Assembly (NCBI GenBank): GCA_017624275.1
Contig: JAGANG010000011.1
Location: 1 to 34,626 of the forward strand
DNA: 34,626 bases
Source of the DNA: Spirochaetales bacterium
GTDB taxonomy: Bacteria > Spirochaetota > GWE2-31-10
Direction: 5' to 3'
In this document: piece by piece, positions 7,595 to 17,049 of the stretch
How the letters are laid out: the number at the start of each line of letters is the position of its first letter
How positions within the stretch are numbered: the first letter of the stretch is position 1
The notes under the pieces: model-generated
Database searches by the model: none
Told to the model about the DNA's origin: nothing
What the model saw: the letters and a program-made list of their open reading frames with translations, nothing else
Translations under genes and position numbers: made by a program

Positions 7595-8776
7595 CTATTT
7601 CTCCATACTCAGGTATTTCAAAGGATTATCCCGTTTATTATTCTTCAATACTTCAAAATGTAAATGAGGTCCGGTACTTCTTCCGGTACTTCCTACAAAA
7701 CCAATAGTACTTCCTCGTTTAACATTTTCCCCTTTTTTTACATTAATCTTATTTAAATGTCCATACATTGTTACAATATTATTATCGTGCTTTATTAAAA
7801 TAAAATTACCATAAACATTTGACCAACCTGCAAAAGCTACATTTCCGTCTGACGGAGCTTTTACCGGAGTATTCATTGCTCCTCTTATATCCAATCCGGT
7901 ATGAAAATCTTTTACACCGTTTATAGGATCGCTTCTGAGTCCGTAAGATGATGTAATAGCACCTTTTATAGGCCATGAAAAAATACCTGATGTAGTAATA
8001 TTTTTTCTTAATGAATCTGTTGATTTTACAGCTCTGCGAACTGGTACAGTTTGTTTTGGCTTTATCTGATAAAATTTTTCACTTTCATATTTTGTCATTT
8101 GAGAATCAGGAATAAATAGTTTCATTCCAGATTTTATGTTTATATCAGATAAATTATTGCAATCTACAATCTTTTTCCACGATACGCCGTAACGTTCAGA
8201 AATTTTATAGATTGAATCGTTTGCTTTTACATTAATTAATCGTCCGTCTTGATTAGGAATAATAACAATATCACCGGTTTTTAAATCGGACGGTCGTTTT
8301 AAACCGTTTGCAAGAATTATTGTATCCGGTTTTAATCCGTATCTTTTAGCTAATTTTTTTAATGATTCGTTGTTTAAAACTCGTTGTTTAGTAAAAGAAA
8401 TCGGTCGTGTTACTTTATTTTCAATACTTTGTGTATCCGAACTGTCTTTTTTCTCTTCTTTATACAACGTTGCCAAATCTTCCAATAATAAATTGTTTGA
8501 ATCCACATCGAAAGGTATTTCAAAACTGTTAGATACAGTCGGCGGTTCAGCTATTGCAGCTTTTGATATTGAAATTGTTATAAAAAATAATAATCCGGCA
8601 AAAAATAATATTATTGCTCCGTAATAAGCATATACGGAAACAATAGAAGTCTTTTTTGTTTCGTCATTAAATGAAGTTCTTTTTGTTTGTCTTTTATTTC
8701 TTTTTTTTGCCGGGATTCTTGTTTGAAGCGGATACTCCCAGCATATACTAGAATAAACATTGTTGCTCTTATACAT
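7595..8776 (-). CDS. LysM-M23 peptidase (membrane-anchored), first of a pair
   Basis: 393 residues. A basic cytoplasmic N-terminus (~18-45, many Lys/Arg), one membrane segment (~48-73), a Ser/Asp/Glu-rich stretch, LysM at ~130-174 and ~181-223, then peptidase M23 at ~265-388. Ligands: His292/Asp296 (HTGLD), His340 (YGHL) and His371/His373 (HLHFEV). It has the same architecture as the gene after it and is an older tandem duplicate: the catalytic domains are alike in protein but clearly diverged. ATG start preceded by GAGG. Both are probably periplasmic cell-wall hydrolases tethered to the inner membrane; whether one is regulatory cannot be told, as both keep their metal ligands. Confidence 0.88.
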   Translation of the reverse strand: MYKSNNVYSSICWEYPLQTRIPAKKRNKRQTKRTSFNDETKKTSIVSVYAYYGAIILFFAGLLFFITISISKAAIAEPPTVSNSFEIPFDVDSNNLLLEDLATLYKEEKKDSSDTQSIENKVTRPISFTKQRVLNNESLKKLAKRYGLKPDTIILANGLKRPSDLKTGDIVIIPNQDGRLINVKANDSIYKISERYGVSWKKIVDCNNLSDINIKSGMKLFIPDSQMTKYESEKFYQIKPKQTVPVRRAVKSTDSLRKNITTSGIFSWPIKGAITSSYGLRSDPINGVKDFHTGLDIRGAMNTPVKAPSDGNVAFAGWSNVYGNFILIKHDNNIVTMYGHLNKINVKKGENVKRGSTIGFVGSTGRSTGPHLHFEVLKNNKRDNPLKYLSMEK

Positions 8777-8866
8777 ACCACATTCCTCGCCCTAATTTGG
8801 GATGCGGTTTCTTTTTCGTCATCGCAAAGTTAAAAATTGAATTTGGAGAAATTAATATTTTATCAT

Positions 8867-9805
8867 TTACAAGTGTTCGTTTAATTCACCTGTAAGAAAA
8901 ATTCGCCCATTGTCATTTATTGTAATCATATTCATTGCTTTCATTAAAAATAATGCTTTTTCTACAGTATCATTGAAATCTGTATCTTTAAAAGTCGGCC
9001 AAAAATTTGCAGATACCGGGCGATTAAGATATTCATTAAAAATAGGTAATATTTCATCTGTAGTTTTTCCGGGAAACTTTTTAAAATAAAGTTCTAATAA
9101 CGGACAAATTGTATTTACCAACAGCAACAACGGATTATCTGTAAATTTATCAGTTTTTCTTTTTAACATTGCAAAAACTTTGCCTAAATTATCAAAAGGA
9201 TTTCCATGTCCCGGGAATACTTTTTTATAATTTTTAGTCGCCAATTTATTATAAGTCGCTTTTAATAATGACAAACTTACCGGCAAATCATCATAATAAT
9301 CTACTTGAGGTACAATATTTTGATACAGCGTATCTCCGGAAAATAAAAATTCTTCATTAATCTCTATTGATATGGAATCCACCGTATGACCCGGAGTTTC
9401 AATAAATTTAATTTTTGTATTTCCCGATTCCAAACATTCGCAATCTTTTACTTCTATATGAATAGGATAGGTATCTGCCACATCTTCAATATCTTCATAA
9501 AGTGCATATTGCTTTTTCTTAGCTAAATAAGGTTGAGTTTTAATACTGTTGATTATTTTTGCATTTGAAAAATAATTTAAGAATTCTACATTACCGCCTA
9601 CATGATCCGGATGAGAGTGAGTATTGATTATATATTTTACGTCACCGGGAAAAAGTCCGAAATCTTTCAATACATTCAAATTTTCTTTCGCCTGATGTGG
9701 ATGACCGGTATCAATAATAATTCCGTCTTTTCCCCGAATAAAATAAATGTTGCTGCTCTTTTTCCCTTGCAATAAAAATATTCCGTTATCAAAATCTTTC
9801 AACAT
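8867..9805 (-). CDS. MBL-fold metal-dependent hydrolase
   Basis: 312 residues, metallo-beta-lactamase superfamily. Metal-binding motif THSHPDHVGG with His63, His65, Asp67 and His68; later 'ETPGHTVDS', 'FSGDTLY' and 'FPGHGNP' supply the other ligands. The fold ends near residue 210; the remaining ~100 residues are helical, as in MBL proteins with an extra C-terminal domain. No signal peptide, so cytoplasmic. The substrate is unknown: glyoxalase II-like thioesters are possible, but the sequence does not decide. It starts 12 bases after the carboxypeptidase stop, with only a weak GGAT ribosome-binding site, and is the last gene of the lipoprotein-carboxypeptidase-MBL string. Confidence 0.82.
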   Translation of the reverse strand: MLKDFDNGIFLLQGKKSSNIYFIRGKDGIIIDTGHPHQAKENLNVLKDFGLFPGDVKYIINTHSHPDHVGGNVEFLNYFSNAKIINSIKTQPYLAKKKQYALYEDIEDVADTYPIHIEVKDCECLESGNTKIKFIETPGHTVDSISIEINEEFLFSGDTLYQNIVPQVDYYDDLPVSLSLLKATYNKLATKNYKKVFPGHGNPFDNLGKVFAMLKRKTDKFTDNPLLLLVNTICPLLELYFKKFPGKTTDEILPIFNEYLNRPVSANFWPTFKDTDFNDTVEKALFLMKAMNMITINDNGRIFLTGELNEHL

Positions 9806-9817
9806 AATATTATCCGA

Positions 9818-11188
9818 TTATAAAGGTTGCCACAATTTCCAATACCATTGAAGAAAAAGTTCCAAATTATCATCAAAGTATTTCTTTATTAATAATGCAG
9901 TTTCTTTCCCTACATAGCGATAATGCCACGGTTCATATCTGTATCCGGTAAAATGTTCCATTCCCTTGGGAAAAGACAATATAAAACCATATTTATAGGC
10001 ATTATTTGCAAGCCATTTTCCTTCCGGATAATTCTCAAATGATTCATCTAATAAATTAAAGTCTATTGCCGTACCTAATTGATGTTGCGATGTTCCCGGA
10101 CGGGCACTGATACGTTGTGCTTCTTCCAATCCGAATTCTTTTACCCAATGCATAAAAACAATCTGTTGCGTGTTGTATGACCTAAATGCAGATATTACCT
10201 GTAAATTGCAATTATCAGATTTTGCAGCTTCTTTCATTTCTATAAGAGCATTTAAAGTATTTTTGCGAATTTGTATTCCACGCTTAGGTGAAAGTTTTTT
10301 CCCGTCTAAACTTTCTAAGTCTTTGGGAATATAATTTTTATCAAGACTATATTTTTTGTTCGGAAGTAAAAGTAATTCAGGATCAACCAAAGATTTTTCT
10401 AATAAATTAAAAAAATCATCTTCATTCTTTTTAACAGCTTCACATTCTACCGGCAAAGTTTCCAGCAAAAGCTGTTTAAAAAACAAGTTCTCATCTTTTT
10501 CTTTTTTAAACAAATCTTTAAGGAAATCAGTTTTAAAAAATTGTGAGAAAAAATCAGAATCTAACTTTTGTAAGAAACTAAACGGAACAGTTATCATCGG
10601 AATATTATATTGCTTTTCTAACCACAAGGACAAAGTTCCGCCGATGTGAATTTCCGGGTAGATATTTATATTTCCATATTTTTTTAACTGTAAAATACAA
10701 TCTTGAACCGGGGTAGAGTAGTTGCTTACGTAAATATTTTCAATGTTATTTCTTATTAAAAAAACAAGCGTTTTATTTTCCGAAAAAATCGATTTATTAT
10801 CCTGAAAAAAAGTAACCAGCTTTTTAGTCAGCTGCGAGCTTCCGGCTTCATTTCCGCAATTTATTTTCTTTGTATAATAATAAAGTGATGGTTGATGATT
10901 TTCTGAGAAATTACGCAACCAGCATTCTTTTCCGTCATTATCAGCTAAGAATACAGTAAATATTTTTGCATTTTGTACAGTCGGCTCTGCTTCTTTTTTC
11001 AAGTTTTGAACAAAACTCTCATAACTTGTTTTATTTTCAAATAAAAATATTAAATTGTTTTTCCCGTTTCCGAAAGTTTGCAGATAAGCGTCATTTCCGT
11101 TTGCCTGAACAGTTTCGATATTTTCCTGTAGAGAAAACATCACAAACGGAAACAACAGTACAATTATAAAACTGAATATTTTTTTCAT
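9818..11188 (-). CDS. D-alanyl-D-alanine carboxypeptidase, VanY type (peptidase M15B)
   Basis: 456 residues. Signal peptide at 1-19 without a lipobox, so exported. Residues ~20-280 are not recognised. The C-terminal part is a M15B/VanY domain with the zinc motif SQHQLGTAID (His369, Asp376) and EPWHYR (Glu419 and His422), plus 'VISAFRSYNTQ' before them. The family removes terminal D-Ala from peptidoglycan stem peptides, and the intact motif supports activity. The large N-terminal region is unusual compared with the ~200-260 residues of simple VanY proteins and may be a separate folded domain. The start ATG overlaps the upstream lipoprotein's TGA (ATGA), so translation of the two is coupled. 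Resistance to glycopeptides should not be inferred: no van regulators or ligases are nearby. Confidence 0.85.
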   Translation of the reverse strand: MKKIFSFIIVLLFPFVMFSLQENIETVQANGNDAYLQTFGNGKNNLIFLFENKTSYESFVQNLKKEAEPTVQNAKIFTVFLADNDGKECWLRNFSENHQPSLYYYTKKINCGNEAGSSQLTKKLVTFFQDNKSIFSENKTLVFLIRNNIENIYVSNYSTPVQDCILQLKKYGNINIYPEIHIGGTLSLWLEKQYNIPMITVPFSFLQKLDSDFFSQFFKTDFLKDLFKKEKDENLFFKQLLLETLPVECEAVKKNEDDFFNLLEKSLVDPELLLLPNKKYSLDKNYIPKDLESLDGKKLSPKRGIQIRKNTLNALIEMKEAAKSDNCNLQVISAFRSYNTQQIVFMHWVKEFGLEEAQRISARPGTSQHQLGTAIDFNLLDESFENYPEGKWLANNAYKYGFILSFPKGMEHFTGYRYEPWHYRYVGKETALLIKKYFDDNLELFLQWYWKLWQPL

Positions 11189-12525
11189 TTTAATTGGTTG
11201 ATTATAAGATATGTCTTATCCTGACAAACAGAAATTGAAAAATAACTGTTTCCGTTTTTCCAAAGTTCAATATTCTTTATATTACCGTCAATCCAATAAT
11301 CATTTTCACCTGTAAGACGCTTATTATCCTTATCCCAAAAAGCCACCGCACTTCTGATAAATAAATGATTATACCCGGTAGTAACGGTCATGTCTTCTTC
11401 CGTTTTGTAATTGTACCCAGCAGCATAATAATCATCGATTACTTTGACATCAGCTACATAAGAATTGTCACATACAGGCACATTAGACTCAATAGACACA
11501 GTTTCACCGTCAATTTTAAAAATTCCAAATCTGTTATAAGAAGAACAATACAATTTATTATTAAATATATTCATACTTCCCGGGTAATGATTTCCGATAA
11601 CATCATTAATTACATTTTCTTTTTTTATAAATGAAACTGTTTTTTTATCTAAATCATAATTATAAACATGGACACCGTAATCATTCTCACGTGAAGATAA
11701 ATAAACCTTATTATCGCATTCTTGCACTAAATACGGACTCATAGTTCCTTCCGTTTCCGCAGAAATAAAGCTTTTTTCTTTATTTGTATAATAGTCATAA
11801 TCCGGATTAACTTTTCCGTCCTGTACCGGAATGATAAATAAACGTTTATTTCCGGTAACAAAAAGTTTATCGGTATTTGCATAGATTTTACGTGCAGTAT
11901 TTCCCGTATCTTTTTTTACATCGGTAGTAGTGTCAGATATTGCGTCGTCACTGTCTCTGTAAGAAGATAATTTATCTAAAGGAAAAGCACTCGATACTGT
12001 TTTACTTGCTGTATCAAAATTCAAAATATAATACATTCCGTCAATACTGGAATTATCACTGCATGATACACACACCACTATATACAAAGATGTTCCGTCC
12101 GGAGTTAATGAAAAACTCATAGGAGTAAGAGTGTATTTTAATGTTGCTAATTTTATTCCGTTTTCTTCTTTACCGCTGCCGGGTCTTATCGAATCTACCG
12201 GCAATTTTAAAGCTATCTTTTCACTTTCTGATAAGATTTTTGAATCTTTCGGAGTATTACTTGATAATGTTCCAGATACGCCTTTATTTTTTAAATCTTC
12301 ATTGAACAGTGAAGAGTAATTATTTAAATCTATACAATACACATAAGCTTTCTTATCTAATACATAAAGCATATTATCTTTTATTTGACTTTGAATAGGA
12401 AGAGATAATCCTGCAATAGTATTATAAGGTGCAATATCTACTTCGTCGTCTTTTGGCAATCCGTCACAGGAAGAAAGAATCATTGAACCGACAAACAGAA
12501 AAACAAATAAGTAATTTAAACGCAT
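11185..12525 (-). CDS. Lipoprotein of unknown function, beta-rich, coupled to VanY-type peptidase
   Basis: 446 residues. Signal peptide with lipobox ILSS-C (Cys20). The mature part contains several units where a short strand leads into 'Y.YDLD....' or 'Y.IL.FD...K.V' and 'G.SLYIVV' or 'NKLYCSSY', which is how beta-propeller proteins look, but I cannot assign a family. GGAG ribosome-binding site 5' of ATG. The stop overlaps the carboxypeptidase start by four bases, suggesting that both proteins act together in the envelope. No catalytic motif seen. Confidence 0.7.
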   Translation of the reverse strand: MRLNYLFVFLFVGSMILSSCDGLPKDDEVDIAPYNTIAGLSLPIQSQIKDNMLYVLDKKAYVYCIDLNNYSSLFNEDLKNKGVSGTLSSNTPKDSKILSESEKIALKLPVDSIRPGSGKEENGIKLATLKYTLTPMSFSLTPDGTSLYIVVCVSCSDNSSIDGMYYILNFDTASKTVSSAFPLDKLSSYRDSDDAISDTTTDVKKDTGNTARKIYANTDKLFVTGNKRLFIIPVQDGKVNPDYDYYTNKEKSFISAETEGTMSPYLVQECDNKVYLSSRENDYGVHVYNYDLDKKTVSFIKKENVINDVIGNHYPGSMNIFNNKLYCSSYNRFGIFKIDGETVSIESNVPVCDNSYVADVKVIDDYYAAGYNYKTEEDMTVTTGYNHLFIRSAVAFWDKDNKRLTGENDYWIDGNIKNIELWKNGNSYFSISVCQDKTYLIINQLK

Positions 12526-12649
12526 AAAAAGAACTCCACATTTATCCCGGTAAAATTGTACTTTAAGTATTCATAGGCTTATACCAGAAAAAAAATATTT
12601 TTAAAATAGAACGAAATAAAAAGAGATAAAAATCTTTAAATAAATTATT

Positions 12650-14206
12650 TTAATTTTGCTTTTCTTCTGATGGAATAATTTTTTTTGATAATTTCAAATA
12701 TTTCACCATCATAGAATACATTTCTGCCATTGACATAATAAATTCTTTAGTTCCTGAACCTTTTAAACTTCTGATATTTGATATTTTCAATGAAGCTTGA
12801 GATTTATAATCTCTTAATACTTCTTCCATTCTGCTTGCAAAATTATGAATACACGAAAAACAATAACGTAGATGAGTATTTATAATTGAATTTATTTCAG
12901 AAGTAAGCATTCTTATTTTCTTTTCGGTAATAGCACTTTTAGGAGTAGACATCAGACTCTCTAATGTAGTTAATGAATTTTCCGGATTATTTGTAATTTC
13001 CTTTTCTGTCATCAAAAATTCGCCTTTCAATTCATTTACTCTAAAATACGCATCAGAAAAATCTCGCTGAAACTCTTTATCATTAAATAAACCGTTCACT
13101 AAGAAAATGTTTATTTGTTCTCTATAATTTTCTTCATAAATTTTTATTAACGTTTTAGTTACTTTTAAAGCTTGCATTCCTTTTAATTCTAAATTTCTTT
13201 CATCTAAATGAATTATTAATTCATCTGTATAATCAGGAATTTTTTCTAACTGAATATTTTTGAATAAATCTGATATTTCATTTTGAATCGATTCATTATT
13301 AAAAATTGCCAATGCATCTTCTTTTATTTTTGAGAACATATTTCCGATTTCTTTTCTGTATGATTCCAAAATCGTAACATGTTCATTAGCAACTTTTATT
13401 TTCATATACGGATCGTCATCTATATAACGAATCATGTTGAGAATGACATCCAATGCCAAATCATTTTGCAACAATTTAAATATTGTATTTATTGCATTCT
13501 TTATTTTATCTGCGACATTCTTTATATTTTCTTCACCGTATCTACCTACTAATTTTTCGATACTGTTATTAGAATTCTCTGCAATTCTTCTAAGGGTAGC
13601 GATTGTATAGTAAAAATCTTTCAAATCATCACTAATACGTGTTGCATCGCAATCTTTCAAAACTGGAACTCTTGGAATATTAGGATTAAAACTTAGATCC
13701 ATTTTTATAAAAAGCGATTCAAAATCAAAATTTACAAGATGATATAAATGGTAGAAAAAATTATATTCTTCTTCTGCTTCCGGCATATTTTCACGATGAT
13801 AATTTTTTTTGAAATTCATAAAATCATGTTCTATTAATTCTATTGTTTTTTGAGGTGTATTTGATTCTCGCAATCTTTTAGCTATTAAGTTTTTATCAAA
13901 ACTATCTTTTTTCTTCTTCAATTCATCTGATAAAAAACTATCTATATAAAAATACAAAAATAATTTTCGACGATTTTCATCCTTGTGAAATAAAGTTTTA
14001 TCAAAGAAATCCTTCAATACCAAAGTTTGTTCATATAAAGAAAAGATTTTATTGGAAAATGCCTGCTGTAAGATTTTATCTTTGGCTAAATACTTACATT
14101 TTTTCGCTATCAGCTTTTTCAAAATTAGCTTTAATTCTTTATTTTTTGCTGCATTTTCACTGTTCTTATTAAACAATGCAAAAATATAATCTAAGAAATT
14201 AAACAA
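12650..14206 (-). CDS. Large helical cytoplasmic protein, unknown function
   Basis: 518 residues, rich in Lys, Glu, Asn, Ile and Leu, almost entirely predicted helix, with no signal peptide or membrane segment. It resembles uncharacterised long helical proteins I associate with spirochaetes (possibly the DUF5312 type, from memory and unverified). The start appears to be TTG (14206-14204): GAGGTG (14216-14211) sits four bases upstream, and no ATG matches it. Divergent from the sigma factor gene, with a 185-base gap containing a long inverted repeat. No clear terminator follows the stop. Confidence 0.65.
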   Translation of the reverse strand: MFNFLDYIFALFNKNSENAAKNKELKLILKKLIAKKCKYLAKDKILQQAFSNKIFSLYEQTLVLKDFFDKTLFHKDENRRKLFLYFYIDSFLSDELKKKKDSFDKNLIAKRLRESNTPQKTIELIEHDFMNFKKNYHRENMPEAEEEYNFFYHLYHLVNFDFESLFIKMDLSFNPNIPRVPVLKDCDATRISDDLKDFYYTIATLRRIAENSNNSIEKLVGRYGEENIKNVADKIKNAINTIFKLLQNDLALDVILNMIRYIDDDPYMKIKVANEHVTILESYRKEIGNMFSKIKEDALAIFNNESIQNEISDLFKNIQLEKIPDYTDELIIHLDERNLELKGMQALKVTKTLIKIYEENYREQINIFLVNGLFNDKEFQRDFSDAYFRVNELKGEFLMTEKEITNNPENSLTTLESLMSTPKSAITEKKIRMLTSEINSIINTHLRYCFSCIHNFASRMEEVLRDYKSQASLKISNIRSLKGSGTKEFIMSMAEMYSMMVKYLKLSKKIIPSEEKQN

Positions 14207-14234
14207 AATGCACCTCTATAATTAAAATAATTAA

Positions 14235-14281
14235 TTTATGTATCTTTTTATATACATAAACTTATTACATATAAAAAGATA
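14235..14281. repeat. Nested inverted repeats between divergent genes
   Basis: Two overlapping dyads: TTTATGTAT (14235-14243) / ATACATAAA (14252-14260), and TATCTTTTTATAT (14241-14253) / ATATAAAAAGATA (14269-14281), both perfect. They share 14241-14253, so only one hairpin can form at a time. No T run follows. Located between the helical-protein gene (-) and the sigma factor gene (+), so an operator or alternative leader structure is possible. Confidence 0.55.
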
Positions 14282-14391
14282 AAATCTATTTTTTTTGCTT
14301 TAAACTAAAATAAATTAGGTCTCAGCTCATTTTTTATTCCCTTTTAACATAAGGCATTTCCAATGCTCAATTACAGATAAAGGAGAAAAAA

Positions 14392-14949
14392 ATGGTTAAT
14401 AATTTAATCGGTACTTTCAATAAAAAAGTTGAAACCTATAACTTGCCACAGCAGCATAAACTAATAATTTCATGTTTACCAATGCTGCAAGCTTTATCTG
14501 TAAAAATCGCTCGTAAAACAGGTTATTCCAGCGAGGATTTATTCCAAGAAAGTGTTTTGGGATTATTAAAAGCAATACAATTGTATAAAGGAGAAAACGG
14601 AGCAAAATTTAGTACATACGGATATTTCTGGGCATTATCTTTTATGTCTAAGTACATAGATAAAGAAAATAAAGTTAATAAACTAAATAATTATGAAAAT
14701 GAAGAAGAAATCATTCAATCCCCAGAAAAAGCTCTACTGGAAAAAGAGAAAAATGAAATTCTAAAGTTATCATTACTCAATTTGACACCAATACAATTGA
14801 AAATTATAGGACTTCGCTTCTTTACGGAAGAAAATCAAAATAAAAGCTTAAATTCTTTAGCTAAAGAACTTTGCATTAAAAAAAACAAAATAAATAAAAT
14901 TTATAAGATAACATTGTCCGAATTACGCCAAAAGTGCAAAGACTATTAG
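14392..14949 (+). CDS. Small sigma-70-family RNA polymerase sigma factor
   Basis: 185 residues. Region 2 at ~24-90 ('YSSEDLFQESVLGLLKAIQLY' core-binding helix, then 'GAKFSTYGYFWALSF'), a short acidic linker ('YENEEEI'), and region 4 at ~118-182 with a helix-turn-helix ('NSLAKELCIKKNKINKIYKITLSELRQ'). Region 3 is absent. In place of the usual 'FSTYA.wWIRqAI' of promoter-melting region 2.3-2.4 it has FSTYGYFWALSFMSKYI, so promoter recognition is probably unlike RpoD. AAAGGAG ribosome-binding site. No anti-sigma gene adjoins it; regulon unknown. A bidirectional terminator separates it from ispH. Confidence 0.8.
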   Translation: MVNNLIGTFNKKVETYNLPQQHKLIISCLPMLQALSVKIARKTGYSSEDLFQESVLGLLKAIQLYKGENGAKFSTYGYFWALSFMSKYIDKENKVNKLNNYENEEEIIQSPEKALLEKEKNEILKLSLLNLTPIQLKIIGLRFFTEENQNKSLNSLAKELCIKKNKINKIYKITLSELRQKCKDY

Positions 14950-14954
14950 TTACC

Positions 14955-15003
14955 AAAAAAATTGCAAGATTTGTTATTCTTTCTGCAAATCTTGCAATTT
15001 TTT
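14955..15003. terminator. Bidirectional terminator between sigma factor gene and ispH
   Basis: Perfect 18-bp stem: AAAAAATTGCAAGATTTG (14956-14973) / CAAATCTTGCAATTTTTT (14986-15003), 12-base loop, with A run and T run at the two ends. It serves the + strand sigma gene and the - strand operator-ended operon; the right arm lies inside the last codons of ispH. Confidence 0.9.
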
Positions 15004-15825
15004 AACTACAGATTCTATTTGAAAATTCGGAGTAGAGCAGCCTGCAGTCAAACCAATTAATTTTACAGACTTATCTATGGAAATTATTTCATCGCAATCT
15101 TCAATAAATAGAGTAGAAACTTTAGTTCGTATTCTTTCATACAGCGAATGTGTATTAGATGATTTTTTATCTCCTATTACAACCATTAAATCTACTTGAT
15201 TTGCAAGTTTAAGAGCTGCATCCTGAGTTCGCTGTGGATTTTTGCACAGAGTATTATGCACTTTCAACATCGGATAATTTGCATACAAAATCTCTTGTAT
15301 CTTACAAAAACTATCTTTATTCATTGTTGTTTGACTTATTAACACCGGTGAATTTAATGGCACAGTAAGAGATTTTGCCTCTTCATCAGAACTTATAATA
15401 ATAAAATTCGTACTGCAATATCCGCAAATTCCCAATACTTCCGGATGATCTTTTTTCCCGAAAATAATAATGTCATGACCTTCGTTAGATAATTGCTTTG
15501 TTAATAACTGGACTTTCTTTACAATAGGACATGTTAAATCAAAAACTCTTTTACCATTTTCTTTTAGAAGATTGTACGTTTGCGGTGTAATACCGTGAGC
15601 TCTGATAATTACATTTTTTATATCCGGATTGTTCAATATTTCATAAATATCCTCAACGACATTCAATCCGCTTTTCGCTATTTCATCTACAGCAAATCGA
15701 TTGTGAACAATGTCACCAAGTATAACTGTTTGCGGATAATCTTTTGCAATATCTAAAGCTTTATTGAAAGCATTTTTTACTCCCATGCAAAATCCGGCAC
15801 TTTCTGCTATTTGTATATCAAACAT
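14974..15825 (-). CDS. ispH: 4-hydroxy-3-methylbut-2-enyl diphosphate reductase
   Basis: 283 residues, full length for IspH (LytB), the last enzyme of the MEP isoprenoid pathway, which reduces HMBPP to IPP and DMAPP with a [4Fe-4S] cluster. The three cluster cysteines are visible: Cys13 (GFCMGV), Cys99 (DLTCP) and Cys194 (NTLC). Substrate-binding residues are also present: His41, His77 (RAHG), His127 and Glu129 (HPE), Thr in SQTT, and SSNTHSL. The usual TAGASTP motif reads TAGCSTP here (Cys263), an extra cysteine. The start ATG shares its A with the stop of the upstream LCP gene (TAATG), so it is the last cistron of the rplU operon. The terminator stem overlaps its C-terminal codons. Confidence 0.95.
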   Translation of the reverse strand: MFDIQIAESAGFCMGVKNAFNKALDIAKDYPQTVILGDIVHNRFAVDEIAKSGLNVVEDIYEILNNPDIKNVIIRAHGITPQTYNLLKENGKRVFDLTCPIVKKVQLLTKQLSNEGHDIIIFGKKDHPEVLGICGYCSTNFIIISSDEEAKSLTVPLNSPVLISQTTMNKDSFCKIQEILYANYPMLKVHNTLCKNPQRTQDAALKLANQVDLMVVIGDKKSSNTHSLYERIRTKVSTLFIEDCDEIISIDKSVKLIGLTAGCSTPNFQIESVVKKLQDLQKE

Positions 15826-17036
15826 TATTTTACAACCTTTCCGTCAAAATCCCTGCCAAGTATCAATTTTACATCGATTTTTGAATTGATATTATTTTCA
15901 TCCGGCTTACGAGTTTCATATATAGTTCTTTTGCACTTTATCAAATCTGCCAATTTCAATGCTTTAGCTTCATTATTTCTAATAATTATGACAGTATTTT
16001 TATACTCACTGTGATCGGCATTTCCGGTTTCAATAACATCAAATCCATATGATTCCAAATAACGTTTACATCTTCCTGCAAATCCGACAATATCAGTTCC
16101 GTTTAAAACCTGAACCGTAATTTTATTACCGATTTCTTTAACTTCTTTTATTTCTAAAGCAGTAAGCGTTTCTTTTATTTCTTTTTTTACCCAAAAACCA
16201 CTTTTTTTAGGCAAGAAGATTGTCTTATTATTTTTTATATCTCTATCACAATAAACAATTATACTTACAAAATTTCTAGAATAATTCGAAACACCTTGCA
16301 AAAAACGTGTATTTATTTGGTTATAAAAAATCAAAATATCATTCAATGAAAGATTTGTATTCCACAGCGGATAAATATGTTCTGATATAATTTTCTCATT
16401 AAACAAATCTTGAAATGTTTCTTTCAATGTTATCACACTGCGAATAAATATTTCATCTCGTTTTAATTCTTCATATTCATTTTCATTATTCTTTTTTAAT
16501 GTCAAATATTCGATAGTTTTATCGCCGTCAAGATTTATAATTCCGGAAGGATAATAAATATATTTAGCCGGAATCGATATTTCTTCAGTAAAGATCTCAA
16601 TTCCGCCCACTAAATCAACATATTTAATCAGATTATTTTTAGACATAAATAAATAATAATTAATCTGAGTTCCCAATAATTTAGAAATACCGTTTTTTAT
16701 TTCCTCTTTTGATATTCCGGCTGCATAAGTTTCAGACAGAATATAAAAATCTTGTTTCCCACCCTTAATAAAAGTAGAGTAGGTATTGGGCAATAAATGA
16801 ACACTGGCAATTCTATCAGTCATTGAATTATAAAATAAAACAAAGGCTTTTATTATTTTTTGTTCGTCATCATGAACAGCAAAAAAACAGGAAACAGTTT
16901 GATTATTTTTTAACAAAACTTGCAACTTATTTTCACTCTTGAAAAAAGTTCCCGCAAATATTGTAATAACAAGTAATAAAAGAATTATGGCAATTAAAAA
17001 CCAACTGTTTGCATTGTTAGAATGTCTGCTATCCAT
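15825..17036 (-). CDS. LytR-CpsA-Psr (LCP) family protein with LytR_C domain, active-site residues altered
   Basis: 403 residues. One N-terminal membrane segment (~12-31), an extracytoplasmic LCP domain (~60-250, 'YVDLVGGIEIFTEEI' and 'NLDGDKTIEYLTLKK'), and a C-terminal LytR_C domain (~300-395, 'ITVQVLNGTDIVGFAGRCKRYLESYGF'). In active LCP phosphotransferases the sequences are of the kind 'IPRD' and 'LxGxxALxYxRxR'; here the matching places read LPNT and IEYLTLKK, so the expected arginines are missing. It may bind a lipid-linked glycan without transferring it, or do something else. It lies 13 bases after nadD and overlaps ispH by one base. LCP next to nadD and obg is a common order in bacteria. 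Confidence 0.8.
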   Translation of the reverse strand: MDSRHSNNANSWFLIAIILLLLVITIFAGTFFKSENKLQVLLKNNQTVSCFFAVHDDEQKIIKAFVLFYNSMTDRIASVHLLPNTYSTFIKGGKQDFYILSETYAAGISKEEIKNGISKLLGTQINYYLFMSKNNLIKYVDLVGGIEIFTEEISIPAKYIYYPSGIINLDGDKTIEYLTLKKNNENEYEELKRDEIFIRSVITLKETFQDLFNEKIISEHIYPLWNTNLSLNDILIFYNQINTRFLQGVSNYSRNFVSIIVYCDRDIKNNKTIFLPKKSGFWVKKEIKETLTALEIKEVKEIGNKITVQVLNGTDIVGFAGRCKRYLESYGFDVIETGNADHSEYKNTVIIIRNNEAKALKLADLIKCKRTIYETRKPDENNINSKIDVKLILGRDFDGKVVK

Positions 17037-17049
17037 TTATAAAACCTTT

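Noticed and set aside
9818-11188. Glycopeptide resistance gene
   Set aside because: A VanY-type domain alone is common in wall remodelling; no vanHAX, vanRS or mobile context is present.
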